Shown here: positions 53,860-63,900 of the stretch, piece by piece
Layout of the letters: each line of letters opens with the position of its first letter
Position numbering within the stretch: position 1 is the stretch's first letter
NCBI GenBank assembly: GCA_022843585.1
Contig: JALHNJ010000003.1
Span: forward strand, 62,001-126,000
DNA from: Chitinophagaceae bacterium
Lineage (GTDB): Bacteria; Bacteroidota; Bacteroidia; Chitinophagales; Chitinophagaceae
DNA: 64,000 nucleotides
Direction: 5' to 3'
Program-made: the position numbers and the translations under genes
Notes under the pieces: generated by a model
What the model was told of the DNA's origin: nothing
Database searches by the model: none
What the model saw: only the letters and a program-made list of their open reading frames with translations

Positions 53860-54330
53860 TTATTTTTCCAAAGATTTTGAAACAACTTCGGGTAAGAATA
53901 AAGCTGCATCACCTCCATTACGAATAATATCCCGAACAATGGTAGAAGCAACGGAAGTGTATTTAGGTTCCCCAGTAAGGAATACGGTTTCTATATTTTT
54001 ATCCAGTGTACGGTTAGCATCAGCAATTGTTTTTTCATATTCAAAATCGCTGACGTAGCGAATACCCCGCAAAATAAATTGTGCTCCGATTTTTTTACAA
54101 TATTCAATCGTTAATCCTTCATACACGGCACCTTCTACCCTGTCCTCATCTTTATAAATATCTTTAATCCATTGCAACCGCTGATCAGGAGAAAACATGG
54201 GTGCTTTGGCAGCATTTAAACCAATACCTACTACTATTTTATCAAACAATGGTAATGCCCTGTTGATAATATCTACATGACCGAGTGTTAGCGGATCAAA
54301 GGTTCCTGGAAATAAGCAGATACGAGCCAT
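53860..54330 (-). CDS. coaD: Phosphopantetheine adenylyltransferase
   Basis: 156 residues. It adenylates phosphopantetheine in the fourth step of CoA synthesis. FPGTFDPLTLGHVDIINRALPLFDKIVVG has the TxGH nucleotide-binding motif; the loop YTSVASTIVRDIIRNGGDA binds ATP. Length and order match E. coli CoaD. It sits 79 bases downstream of pyrB, the gap being taken by a repeat. Confidence 0.97.
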   Translation of the reverse strand: MARICLFPGTFDPLTLGHVDIINRALPLFDKIVVGIGLNAAKAPMFSPDQRLQWIKDIYKDEDRVEGAVYEGLTIEYCKKIGAQFILRGIRYVSDFEYEKTIADANRTLDKNIETVFLTGEPKYTSVASTIVRDIIRNGGDAALFLPEVVSKSLEK

Positions 54331-54340
54331 AACAAATACG

Positions 54341-54403
54341 AAGTTAAAAGTTAGAAGTACGATAGAGTTTGAAAGTACGCAACGTAATTCTTAGTTCGTA
54401 CTT
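54341..54403. repeat. Heptad-phased inverted repeats between pyrB and coaD
   Basis: AAGT at 54341, 54348 and 54355 and AATT/AGTT/ACTT at 54386, 54393 and 54400 are each spaced 7 bases and face each other, with an AAGTACG-like unit shared between the two sides. Confidence 0.5.
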
Positions 54404-54409
54404 ATTAAA

Positions 54410-55333
54410 TTAGTTTTTACCAGATAATAAATAAAGCACTGCCATCCTAACCGCTACTCCGTTTTCAACCTGTTGTAAAATAATAGATTGCTTACTGTCT
54501 GCTACATCACTATCCAGTTCTACGCCCCTGTTAATGGGCCCGGGGTGCATGATAACGATTTCTTTGTGCAAACTATCAAGCAAATTTCTGTTAATACCGT
54601 AAGCCAAACTATATTCTCTGAGGGAGGAAAATAATACCTGGTTCTGTCTTTCTAACTGTATGCGTAAAACATTCGCTACATCGCACCACTCTAATGTTTC
54701 TTTCAGATTATAATTTACATTTACACCTAAGGCCTCTCCAATATATTTAGGAATTAAAGTAGGCGGGCCGCAAACGGTTACATCAGCTCCCATTTTTTTC
54801 AACAGATAAATATTACTTTGTGCCACCCGGCTATGCATTATATCGCCAACGATGGCTACTTTTCTGCCTGCTAATGCGCCTGTTTTTTCCTGTATCGAAA
54901 AAGCATCCAATAATCCTTGTGTAGGGTGTTCATTAATTCCATCGCCTGCATTTATGATTGCAGCAGGAATATGTTGTGCTAAAAAATGCGGAGCACCACT
55001 TGCACTGTGCCGCATTACTACCATGTCCACTTTCATGGATAAGATATTATTGACGGTGTCCAGTAATGTTTCTCCTTTTGCAGCAGAAGATGAGGAAGAA
55101 GCAAAATTGATCGTATCAGCACTTAATCTTTTTTCTGCCAACTCAAAAGAAAATCGGGTACGGGTAGAGTTTTCGTAAAAAAGATTTACGATTGTAACAT
55201 CTCTAAGCGATGGCACTTTCTTAACTGGTCTTTGTAAAACTTCTTTGAATTGAGCTGCTGTTGATAGAATTAATGAAATATCTTCTTTGGTAAGGTTCTT
55301 AATGCCCAGCAGATGACGAGTGGATAGTTGCAT
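54410..55333 (-). CDS. pyrB: Aspartate carbamoyltransferase, catalytic subunit
   Basis: 307 residues. It makes carbamoyl-aspartate in the first committed step of pyrimidine synthesis. Carbamoyl-phosphate loop FYENSTRTRFSFELAEKRL; NAGDGINEHPTQGLLDAFSI; VAIVGDIMHSRVAQSN; MHPGPINRGVELDSDVADS. The catalytic trimer form; no pyrI regulatory subunit is near. It is followed (towards coaD) by repeats and preceded by pyrR 56 bases upstream, so control by PyrR is plausible. Confidence 0.96.
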   Translation of the reverse strand: MQLSTRHLLGIKNLTKEDISLILSTAAQFKEVLQRPVKKVPSLRDVTIVNLFYENSTRTRFSFELAEKRLSADTINFASSSSSAAKGETLLDTVNNILSMKVDMVVMRHSASGAPHFLAQHIPAAIINAGDGINEHPTQGLLDAFSIQEKTGALAGRKVAIVGDIMHSRVAQSNIYLLKKMGADVTVCGPPTLIPKYIGEALGVNVNYNLKETLEWCDVANVLRIQLERQNQVLFSSLREYSLAYGINRNLLDSLHKEIVIMHPGPINRGVELDSDVADSKQSIILQQVENGVAVRMAVLYLLSGKN

Positions 55334-55389
55334 TAAAAAGCGAAATTAGAGGATTTAGTCACAGGTTGTATAGTTTACCAATAAAATCT

Positions 55390-55899
55390 TTACTTGCTGA
55401 TAAGCACTACTTCTTTGTTTACTAGCTTTACTTTATCTGCTTTATTTGTTTGTACTGTTAAACCCACATAATCAGCCTGTATGGGAAACTGCCGATGCTC
55501 TTTCCTGTCTACCAACACACATAATTCCACCTTGGCCGGCCTGCCATAATCAAGGAGTACATCCAGGGCCGCTTTAATAGTACGGCCTGTAAACAACACA
55601 TCGTCTATCAATACCACCGTTTTATTTTCAATGGCAAAGGGAAGATGCATAGTATCGGGGGTGAGTATTTCATTTCGAATATCATCCCGGTAGAAAGTAA
55701 TATCCAGTTGGCCGTATTGAACTGTTTCTGATGCATGAAGCTGTTGTAAAGCCACTATCATATCATTACCAACTACAACCCCCCCCTGCTGAATACCCAC
55801 AAAAACAACTTCAGCTAAGGTGGGATGAGCCTCATTTATTTTACTAACCAATACAGTAATTGCTTCGGTTAATTGAGTGCTGGTTAATATTGTTTTCAA
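55390..55899 (-). CDS. pyrR: Bifunctional pyr operon regulator / uracil phosphoribosyltransferase
   Basis: 169 residues starting with TTG 55899. PRPP loop VVLIDDVLFTGRTIKAALDVL; PAKVELCVLVDRKEHRQFPIQADYVG matches PyrR. In Bacillus it binds pyr mRNA and attenuates transcription; in this phylum the RNA role is less certain. The spacer to pyrB (55334-55389) is too short for a full attenuator of the Bacillus type. Confidence 0.9.
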   Translation of the reverse strand: MKTILTSTQLTEAITVLVSKINEAHPTLAEVVFVGIQQGGVVVGNDMIVALQQLHASETVQYGQLDITFYRDDIRNEILTPDTMHLPFAIENKTVVLIDDVLFTGRTIKAALDVLLDYGRPAKVELCVLVDRKEHRQFPIQADYVGLTVQTNKADKVKLVNKEVVLISK

Positions 55900-55940
55900 G
55901 TATAATTATTTTATGCTTGTACAAATATATCATAAAACAC

Positions 55941-55964
55941 AAAGGCCGGAAAATTCCGGCCTTT
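55941..55964 (-). terminator. Terminator after the first barrel gene
   Basis: AAAGGCCGGAA and TTCCGGCCTTT are perfect 11-base arms around two bases. On the minus strand the right side is T-rich (TGTGTTTTAT). Confidence 0.8.
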
Positions 55965-55985
55965 GAAAGAAAATTAACTCTACTA

Positions 55986-56576
55986 TTATTTAGCTTTTTT
56001 ACCGCCAAACAAATAAAAGACACCTACTTGTAGTCCGCGGTTTTTAAGATCACTATCCGCATCTTCGCCAATACTTGTAAGACCAAGGTTGTAGCGGGCA
56101 CCAACACCAAAATTAGAGCTTACTTTGTAACCAGCACCTAATCCCCATGCGAATTCAATACCTTTAACCTCATCGCTAAAATCTACAGTTGAACCACCTT
56201 CTGGCTTTATATCAGCCTTTAAATTAAAGCCAACTTGTGGGCCAGTTTCAAGGAAAAAACCTTTTGAAACATAAAACTGAGCCATTACAGGTAAATTGAG
56301 GTAATTAAAATTCCAGTTAATTTCAGAGTTAGCAATTTCTTGCTTTGAACCTTGAATAGAAAATAAGAGTTCAGGTTGAATTTTAAATTTCTCTGACACG
56401 GAAATATTAACCAATGGACCAGCATGGATACCAAATTTGGAATTTAATCCTTCGCCTTCTGCGTCATCGCCACCAAAGGTGTAAAAATTACCACCAGCTT
56501 TGACACCAAATTGAATTTGTGCATTAACTGTAACCGCTGAGCATACAATAACAAACAATAAAAAAAACTTTTTCAT
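55986..56576 (-). CDS. Outer-membrane beta-barrel protein (PorT family-like)
   Basis: 196 residues with a signal peptide (MKKFFLLFVIVCSAVTVNAQ). The mature chain alternates strands ending in aromatic residues (IQFGVKAGGNFYTFGG, KFGIHAGPLVNISVSEKFKIQPELLFSIQGSKQ, GFFLETGPQVGFNLKADI, FGVGARYNLGLTSI, RGLQVGVFYLFGGKK), the eight-strand porin-like outer-membrane barrel of the PF13568 group. It is the paralogue of the gene at 57061-57654. The role is unknown. Confidence 0.85.
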   Translation of the reverse strand: MKKFFLLFVIVCSAVTVNAQIQFGVKAGGNFYTFGGDDAEGEGLNSKFGIHAGPLVNISVSEKFKIQPELLFSIQGSKQEIANSEINWNFNYLNLPVMAQFYVSKGFFLETGPQVGFNLKADIKPEGGSTVDFSDEVKGIEFAWGLGAGYKVSSNFGVGARYNLGLTSIGEDADSDLKNRGLQVGVFYLFGGKKAK

Positions 56577-56867
56577 AAAATGAGTTTAGGTTTTAAATAA
56601 TTCAAATCGGCTGCAAAATTAAGGCAGCAATTTTACAATGCAAAGCGTTAATTAGTTAAGGATAACAAAAAAAAGCAATTATGCACAGGCAGGGAAAACT
56701 TAAACAGGTATTTATAACAAGTAATTACACGATTATACATAAGTTTAGAAAATTACTTTCTATAAATAGGTAACTGTAACATGTAAGCGGAAAAATATTT
56801 TATTGCTTCTTATAGCAAAATAAAATCAATATGCAGCGTATCAGAATACACTGCTTATATAAAAAAC

Positions 56868-56890
56868 TGCCGGGATCATTTGTCCCGGCA
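56868..56890 (-). terminator. Isolated minus-strand terminator hairpin
   Basis: TGCCGGGA and TCCCGGCA pair around 7 bases, with GTTTTTTAT after it on the minus strand. No complete gene precedes it. Confidence 0.65.
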
Positions 56891-57011
56891 AGTATCTTTT
56901 AGTCAATTAACTTACTATTTTTTTACCAGCAGATAGATTTAATACCTGGACAGATTTAATGCTTTTACAATCACTCTTACACTTACCAAAATATAATTAT
57001 AGAATAATAAA

Positions 57012-57035
57012 AAAAGCCGGATTACTCCGGCTTTT
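57012..57035 (-). terminator. Terminator after the second barrel gene
   Basis: AAAAGCCGGA and TCCGGCTTTT pair around TTAC, followed by T residues on the minus strand. Confidence 0.85.
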
Positions 57036-57060
57036 CATTTAAAAGTAATTGCTGACTAAA

Positions 57061-57654
57061 TTATTTTTTCGAAAACATATAAATCAAATTTACCTGCCAA
57101 TACCTGTTTTTAAATTCAGGACTTGTAGCATCATAAATATTCTGCAGACCCATATTATAACGAACACCAAAGCCTAATCCGGAATTCATTACATAACCAG
57201 TGCCCAATGCCACACCCATATCAGTTCCATCAAAACTATCCTTAATATCTGTTTCTGTAGTAGATGAACCTGTTTTTGTTTTGATCTTTCCAGATGTCAG
57301 AAATCCAAAATAAGGCCCTGCTTCTCCATAAAATCCACTAGCCTTGTATTTCAACATCAAAGGAATGTTAACGTAGTTTAGGTTGTAATTCGTTTCTGTA
57401 TTTGTGTTAGGTCTAAATTCCATACCCTGATTGGCTGAATACATAATTTCAGGCTGAAATACAAAATTTGTACTTAAAGGAATACCTGCTATAACTCCCA
57501 CATTAAATCCTGTATTTGATTTTTTTCCGGGAATATCAGCATCATCACCACCCAAGGTTGAATTGTTTAAGCCTGCTTTAATTCCAAAAGTTACCTGGGC
57601 ATTAACTAGAACAGAAGATAGGACTACGGTAAAAACTAAAATGATTTTTTTCAT
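57061..57654 (-). CDS. Outer-membrane beta-barrel protein, second copy
   Basis: 197 residues from ATG 57654; the frame to 57699 adds residues before the signal peptide (MKKIILVFTVVLSSVLVNAQ) and is rejected. The mature chain (VTFGIKAGLNNSTLGGDDAD, FVFQPEIMYSANQGMEF, GFYGEAGPYFGFLTSGKI, YVMNSGLGFGVRYNMGLQNI, RYWQVNLIYMFSKK) matches the neighbour's barrel pattern, with a shared GGDDA early segment. It is a likely tandem duplicate of the gene at 55986. It carries its own terminator. Confidence 0.85.
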   Translation of the reverse strand: MKKIILVFTVVLSSVLVNAQVTFGIKAGLNNSTLGGDDADIPGKKSNTGFNVGVIAGIPLSTNFVFQPEIMYSANQGMEFRPNTNTETNYNLNYVNIPLMLKYKASGFYGEAGPYFGFLTSGKIKTKTGSSTTETDIKDSFDGTDMGVALGTGYVMNSGLGFGVRYNMGLQNIYDATSPEFKNRYWQVNLIYMFSKK

Positions 57655-57858
57655 AAAATTTGTAATTGATTTACACAGGGTTGCCAAATACGGTGCCACG
57701 ATGGTTCATAGGCACTTAAGACACTTTCTAACTTTTTATTATTATTTTTCTGTGTTATTATTGGTAATATTCTCCCCAGTTCCCTTTTTGGGATTTTTCA
57801 TACACCATATCCCGACTAATTTGTCACAATAAATAGCTGAAGTGTATGGCCCAAAAAA

Positions 57859-57882
57859 TGCCGGAGTAAATAACCCCGGCAA
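57859..57882 (-). terminator. Terminator after pruA
   Basis: On the minus strand TGCCGGGG and CTCCGGCA pair (one G-U) around TTATTTA, followed by TTTTTT. Confidence 0.85.
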
Positions 57883-57907
57883 TTTTAGATGAATTCAATT
57901 TGTTTTA

Positions 57908-59539
57908 TTATTTCTCTTGCATAAACGGATAGCCATAATCCGTTGGTGGGTTAAATGTTTCTTTAATGGTTCTTGCACTTAACCAGCGATACAAATTCAA
58001 AATCGAACCTGCTTTATCGTTAGTACCACTTGCCCTTGCTCCACCAAATGGTTGCTGGCCTACTACCGCACCTGTGGGTTTATCGTTGATATAAAAATTC
58101 CCAGCAGCGTTTCGTAATTTATTTACAGCTAATTCTACAGCAGCTCTGTCTGTAGAAATAATAGAACCAGTTAATGCGTAAGGAGAAGTTGTATCAACCA
58201 ACTCCAGTGTTTTTTCAAAACTATTAGCCGGATAAATATACACCGTCAATACCGGCCCAAAGATCTCTTCACACATTGTAACATACTTCGGGTTCTTGGC
58301 TTCTATCACTGTAGGCTGTACAAACCAACCCTCTTTGCTATCACATTTTCCACCTACCCATATTTCTGCCTTCGGGTCTTTCTTAGCGTTATCAATATAT
58401 CGTTTAATGTTATTGAAACTTTTTTCATCAATTACCGCATTCACAAAATTAGTAAAATCTTCTACCGTACCCATTTTGAAACTCTTCACTCCTGCTATCA
58501 CTTTTTTCTTTACTTCTTCTGCAATATTAGATGGAATATATGCTCTTGAAGCAGCAGAACATTTTTGTCCCTGGAACTCGAATGCACCACGCAATAACGC
58601 AGTAGCTACCACATCCGGGTCGGCACTCTTATGTGCAACCACAAAATCTTTACCACCTGTCTCTCCTACTATTCTTGGATAAGATTTGTAATTCGACATA
58701 TTCTTACCAATCGTTTCCCACATATTATTGAACACACCTGTTGAACCTGTAAAATGTACTCCTGCAAAATCTTTATGGTTGAAACACACTTTACCGATTG
58801 TTGGTCCATCTACATAAATTAAATTGATAACACCATCCGGTAAGCCAGCTTCTTTTAAGATACGCATTGTCATTTGTGCCGAATACACTTGTGTGTTAGC
58901 TGGTTTCCAAACTACCACATTACCACACATAGCTGCAGATGTTGGCAAGTTGCCACCAATCGCAGTAAAATTGAAAGGAGTTATCGCTAAAACAAATCCT
59001 TCCAGCGGACGATACTCCATTCTATTGTGCATACCCGGGCTGCTGATCGGTTGCTGCTTGTATATCTCTGATAAAAAATGAACGTTAAATCGTAAGAAAT
59101 CGATCAATTCACAAGCTGCATCTATTTCTGCCTGGTAAGCATTCTTACTTTGTCCCAGCATCGTTGTACCGTTCATGTACGGACGATACTTCGTTGCCAT
59201 CAGATCAGCAGCTTTTAAAAATATACCAGCCCGGTTTTCCCAACTCATGTTAGCCCATCTTTCTTTTGCGGCGAGTGCTGCTTCTATTGCCTGGTGTACA
59301 TGCTTTTCTTCACCTGCATGAAAATATCCGAGTGTATGTTTAGTTTCATGCGGTGGATGCATAGAAACTTTTTTACCTGTTCTAACTTCTTTACTACCGA
59401 TATACATGGGCACATCAACCTCCTGCTTTTTTAATTCAGCAAGTACTTCTTTCAATCTTTTCTTTTCAGGGGAACCAGGGCCATAACTTAATACTGGTTC
59501 ATTAACTGGCATGGGATAAGAAAAAGTTCCGATACTCAT
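57908..59539 (-). CDS. pruA: L-glutamate gamma-semialdehyde dehydrogenase (P5C dehydrogenase)
   Basis: 543 residues, the length of the single-function enzyme. It oxidises glutamate semialdehyde, made from proline, to glutamate with NAD+. The catalytic Glu is in IVGETGGKDFVVAH and the catalytic Cys in FEFQGQKCSAASRAYIP; ITPFNFTAIGGNLPTSAAMCGNVVVWKPA binds NAD. No putA domain is fused. It is monocistronic with its own terminator. Confidence 0.95.
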   Translation of the reverse strand: MSIGTFSYPMPVNEPVLSYGPGSPEKKRLKEVLAELKKQEVDVPMYIGSKEVRTGKKVSMHPPHETKHTLGYFHAGEEKHVHQAIEAALAAKERWANMSWENRAGIFLKAADLMATKYRPYMNGTTMLGQSKNAYQAEIDAACELIDFLRFNVHFLSEIYKQQPISSPGMHNRMEYRPLEGFVLAITPFNFTAIGGNLPTSAAMCGNVVVWKPANTQVYSAQMTMRILKEAGLPDGVINLIYVDGPTIGKVCFNHKDFAGVHFTGSTGVFNNMWETIGKNMSNYKSYPRIVGETGGKDFVVAHKSADPDVVATALLRGAFEFQGQKCSAASRAYIPSNIAEEVKKKVIAGVKSFKMGTVEDFTNFVNAVIDEKSFNNIKRYIDNAKKDPKAEIWVGGKCDSKEGWFVQPTVIEAKNPKYVTMCEEIFGPVLTVYIYPANSFEKTLELVDTTSPYALTGSIISTDRAAVELAVNKLRNAAGNFYINDKPTGAVVGQQPFGGARASGTNDKAGSILNLYRWLSARTIKETFNPPTDYGYPFMQEK

Positions 59540-59618
59540 GATTGTATTTTTAAGTAACTATAATTTTTTCCTGCACTGATGAAATTGTGTTTATAAGCCT
59601 TTGCGTCTTTTCATTCAA

Positions 59619-60711
59619 TTAACTTTCTGTATCTTTCTCCGACATAAGGTACGCCTTAATAAATCCATCCAACTCGCCATCCATCACAGGCCCTACATTA
59701 CCTACCTCAAAATCAGTACGATGGTCTTTGATCATTTTATACGGATGAAAAACATAGGAACGTATCTGGCTGCCCCACTCTATCTTTTTCTTCTTCGCAT
59801 TGGTAGCATCTTTCAATGCATTGCGTTTTTGTAACTCTTGTTCATATAAACGGCTTTTCAGCATTTGCATGGCCAACTCTCTATTACCTAACTGACTTCT
59901 ATCCTGCTGACAAACCACTACGATACCAGTTGGAATATGCGTTAACTGTACTTTCGTTTCTACTTTGTTTACGTTCTGTCCACCGGCACCACCACTTCGT
60001 GAGGTTTCCATTTTTACATCCGCCGGATTTATTTCAATATTGATGGTATCATCTACCAACGGGTATGCATACACACTTACAAAAGATGTATGTCGTCTTG
60101 CATTGCTATCAAATGGAGATATACGAACCAGGCGATGTACGCCACTTTCAGCTTTTAAAAAGCCATAGGCAAATGGTCCGTCAAATTGCAGCGTACAGGT
60201 TTTTATACCAGCACCATCGCCCCATTGCCAATCCAGTTCAGTTACTTTCCAGCCCTGCTTTTCGCCGTACATTCTGTACATACGGGCCAGCATTTCTGCC
60301 CAGTCCTGGCTTTCAGTTCCACCGGCACCTGAGTTTATTTGTAATACACCGTTCAGTTCATCTTCGGGTTCATTGAGGGTTGCTTTAAATTCTGCATCGT
60401 CCAAAACATTCAATGCTTTATCATAAGCTTCTTTTGTTTCTTCTTCAGTAGCATCGCCACCCTTCCAGAATTCGAAGAGCACAGCAAAATCCTCTACCGA
60501 CGTTTCAGCCGTCTCATAGAGTTTCACCCAATACTCATTTACCTTGGTGTTTTTAAGAATTTCGGTAGCCCTTTTGTTGTCGTCCCAAAAACCGGGACTT
60601 AACGAAAGCTGCTTGTCTTCTTCAATTTTATATCGTCGGTTTTCGACGTCAAAGAAACCTCCTTACCCCGGCAATGCGGGACCGCATATCATTCAATTTT
60701 TCGATTGTCAT
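59619..60711 (-). CDS. prfB: Peptide chain release factor 2, with programmed +1 frameshift
   Basis: Two frames make one protein. The first (60711-60652) codes [20 protein letters not shown] and stops at UGA (60651-60649). The site AGGAGGTTTCTTTGAC is the classic recoding signal: a Shine-Dalgarno-like AGGAGG, the slippery CTT and UGA with C after it. A +1 shift resumes at GAC (60650-60648), [14 protein letters not shown], and runs to 59619. The joined protein is 363 residues, the normal length. The GGQ loop ([11 protein letters not shown]) and the SPF anticodon motif ([18 protein letters not shown]) are intact. An exact -7 (TACCTTTG, 60716-60723) lies only four bases before the ATG. Confidence 0.96.
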
Positions 60712-60715
60712 GCGG

Positions 60716-60723
60716 CAAAGGTA
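60716..60723 (-). promoter_or_regulatory. -7 promoter element of prfB
   Basis: TACCTTTG on the minus strand is an exact TAnnTTTG, four bases above the prfB ATG, so the mRNA would be leaderless or nearly so. Confidence 0.6.
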
Positions 60724-60726
60724 GGC

Positions 60727-60766
60727 GATTTGAGGATTTGGAAATGAGTTGATTTGAAGATGATAT
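60727..60766. repeat. Octad-phased repeat above prfB
   Basis: GATTTGAG, GATTTGGA, AATGAGTT, GATTTGAA and GATGATAT follow at 8-base spacing. It resembles the heptad elements but with 8-base phase. Confidence 0.4.
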
Positions 60767-60825
60767 CTTACCCGGCTGTATTACTGTTCTGTGTGATGCT
60801 GAAGGGTTCTAGTCTGTGAAATTTA

Positions 60826-60843
60826 CCCTGAGCTAGTAAAGGG
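60826..60843. repeat. Decayed inverted copy of the CTTCGTCAAGCTCAGGG repeat
   Basis: CCCTGAGCTAGTAAAGGG is close to the reverse complement of the unit at 11600-11618, with one base lost and three changes. Confidence 0.45.
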
Positions 60844-60974
60844 TAACTCACTTCATCCTTCAATAATTCTAATTAGATATTCCGGCATTTCCTTTCCTAT
60901 TTTAAAGTAACTTCAATGCGAGTTGTAGAGAAAAAAAAACTAACAGCGGAATAAAAGTTATAAATAGTAAGCCA

Positions 60975-63900
60975 ATGCACTCCAGTTTAATGTGGTTAAA
61001 ATTATTGTTAGCGGTTTTTGTTTCTTGTTTATATGGCATTGCTTTTGGCAAAGAACCGCCCGGCACTGAAATAAGAGTTCAATACAAATCATTTCCCGTT
61101 AATCCCAAAAACTATAATCATTTTTTAAGAGGAAATAAGCCCGATTCAGCCGTGCTTGTTTTCAAGCAGCCCAAAACCATAGCTTTCAAAGAATCGTTGT
61201 CTGGTATTACAGATTTATATACTAATAATAATTATTTTTTTCAGTCTGATAATTTTATTCTTACCAACTCTACTTTAACCATACTGTTAAAAAAACAGTT
61301 GGGCATTAATTCAAATCTTCCTGATTCAGTCAAAAGAAAAAAGCAAAAAGAAGATTATGATGCTGATACTCTTTTAAACAGGCAGATCATTGCCAAGACA
61401 GTTGAGTTGGGGCATGCAGCCTTCTTCAGGTGTTATTATAAAAACTCATCTGGAAAAATTTACAAATACCAGGATATTTCGGGTAAGGGGAAATTAGTCA
61501 GGGAGTGCCTTTTGACTGATGTATTCAGCCAGGGTATTGAAATACAAAATTTTTATGAATCAGGTGCCACCAGCATCCGTACCCAATATGTAGTAAGATT
61601 GAGAGACGGTCTTGAAACAAAAAAATTTGACAGCGCCTGGTATGACCTCAATCCCAAATTAGTGAAGACTGGGAGGGAAGATATTTACTACGTCAACCAG
61701 AACTTACGATTGTCAAGATTTTATGATAACAATATTCTAAAAGACACTACTTACAAAGAGTTTTACAGTAACGGCCAAACTAAAAATATTTATTCTACAA
61801 AAGCAGGTCTACTGAACGGAAAATCTCAAACATTTGGTAAAGATGGTAAACTGCAACGGGAATTGATATATGAAAAAGGGAGAGTGACGGATACGACTAC
61901 GAATAAAGGAGGATTTGATAATTATAAAAAAGCGTTTCTTGTTGGTATTGATAAATTTCAATCGAAAGGTGACCCTAAAGCATCTAGCATAAGAAATTAT
62001 TGGCGGGATATTGATGGTGCTGTAAATGATGTCAAGTTACTATCGTCCACATTAACCAATGATAAAAGATTCAATCCTGAAAATATTTATCGAGTAACCG
62101 ATGATGATGCTACAAAAACTAAAATGCTGGCTGCTTTTAATAAGTTTTCATCAGAATTGAAAAAAGGAGATGTGGTGTTCATTCATTTCTCAGGTCATGG
62201 AAATTTAGCGATTAAAATGCCAGACTCACTGAAGAAATATGAAGGGCTCTTAATTCCCTGCCGGGATGCAAATTACCCAACTGATTCTGCCGTTTCAAAA
62301 GGAAATAATATTTACCAATTTGAATTGGAGAACTTTCTCAATGACATAAAGAAAAAGGTGGGTAGAACAGGACAGTTGATTGTTTCTTTAGATGTTAGCC
62401 ATTCCGGGGAATTGTTAACCTATGGGGACAGAGATACGACTTCCGCCAGCAATAACAGCATTTCGATGCGGGGAGAAAGTAATAATATGCTTTTAAATCT
62501 GGTACAGGACGAAACTGCACCGGTGGTTATTTATACAGGAACAAATCAAAACGAATTCGGACAGGAAATGCGGGATGAGAATAGTATGTCTTACGGAGCT
62601 TATTCTTTAGCATTAGCTAAATCATTTTCCAACCCAAGTATTTTAAATACGGCTGAATTACACGAAGAGGTAATTTCTTTTTTGAAAAGAAATGGGAAAC
62701 GTCAAACCCCGGGTTACCTCGCCAGTGAAACACAGTTTTTATTTGAAGAGAGTGAAACTTCGGGTGGCCAACAACTTGCAGTACTACCAACCTTAACACA
62801 ATCAGGCAATTCATTTCTGCTGTCGGTTGGTATTTCTGAATACAAAGAAAAAAATAAAACTGAATTAAGTTTTATAAACTGCGCTTCTGATGCCCGGACT
62901 TATGCCAGCTTTTTTGAAAACCAGTTTGAACAGATCTCTAATACTAAGAATAAGAAAAAACTTTTCTCCACCTTGCTGATCAATAAGGATGCGACAAAAG
63001 ACAGTATCCTGTCTGCGATTAATTATGCTATTTCCAATACAAAACCGGAGGATTATTTTATATTCAATTTTTCAGGTTATTGTAAACCACTCCGGGATAG
63101 TGCCGGCAAACAGGTTACCTATTTTGTACCGTATGGATTAAGGGCACTGAATGATTCACTGGAAATAATGCAAAAGGGTATTCCCTTAAACCAATTAAAG
63201 GATCTGTTTCAACTAATCCCCGCCAACAACCAGCTTTTTATAACCGAGGCTGGTTCCACCAATGATTTTCAAAAAGAATTTATCCAGGCATTGATTGAAA
63301 CCAGTCCATCCATTGCTTCTTTGTCAAATAAGAACAGAATTTTTATTGTTCCCAAAGGAAGCGGACTTGATAAATTTTCCTGCAACAATATCAACAAAGA
63401 CCATGGGCCTATTAATTATTTCGTTACCTCCTTACCGGATGAGCTGAACATTTTTGGTTTATTTGAAGGCGGCCTCTATAAAGACGCAGTGAAATTTGCA
63501 TTGAATAAAACGGAGGTGGATTGCGATTATTTCCGTACTGAATATTTTGATATTTTCTTTGAAAGAGAGTTTATCAGCAGCTTGCGTTATTTATTACCCG
63601 ATGAGGTAATGCAGAGCCGGGGATTAAAAGTGCAGGAAAAAGATAAAGCCGCTATCGCTTCTACCATTTCAAACCGGTATGCACTGGTAGTAGGGACTGA
63701 TATTTATGCAGGCAAACCCGAGTGGAATGACCTGAATAATCCTGTACTGGATGCAAAGGATATTGCAAAAGAACTACAGACTGGTTTTGGTTTCAATGTT
63801 ATTACATTATACGATAAACCAGCAGATAGTATTTATGAAAATATAATTCGCCTCTCAAAGATTTTGCAGCCGAATGACCAACTATTGATTTATGTGGCGG

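Larger units (their letters stand above)
56577..57060. other. 484-base gap with an isolated hairpin and a short open stretch
   Basis: Between the two barrel genes no normal gene is found. A minus-strand hairpin (56868-56890) lies below a reading frame of about 29 codons with no start, ending in SVQVLNLSAGKKIVS, which faintly echoes the C-terminus of the first barrel (LQVGVFYLFGGKK). It could be the relic of a third barrel gene or an independent short RNA. Confidence 0.4.

Noticed and set aside
60826-60974. Possible small RNA above the caspase gene
   Set aside because: Only a worn repeat copy is there; no terminator or promoter pair was found.
62617-62814. Minus-strand frame inside the caspase-like gene
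   Set aside because: It is antisense to a clean 1008-codon frame and has no domain.
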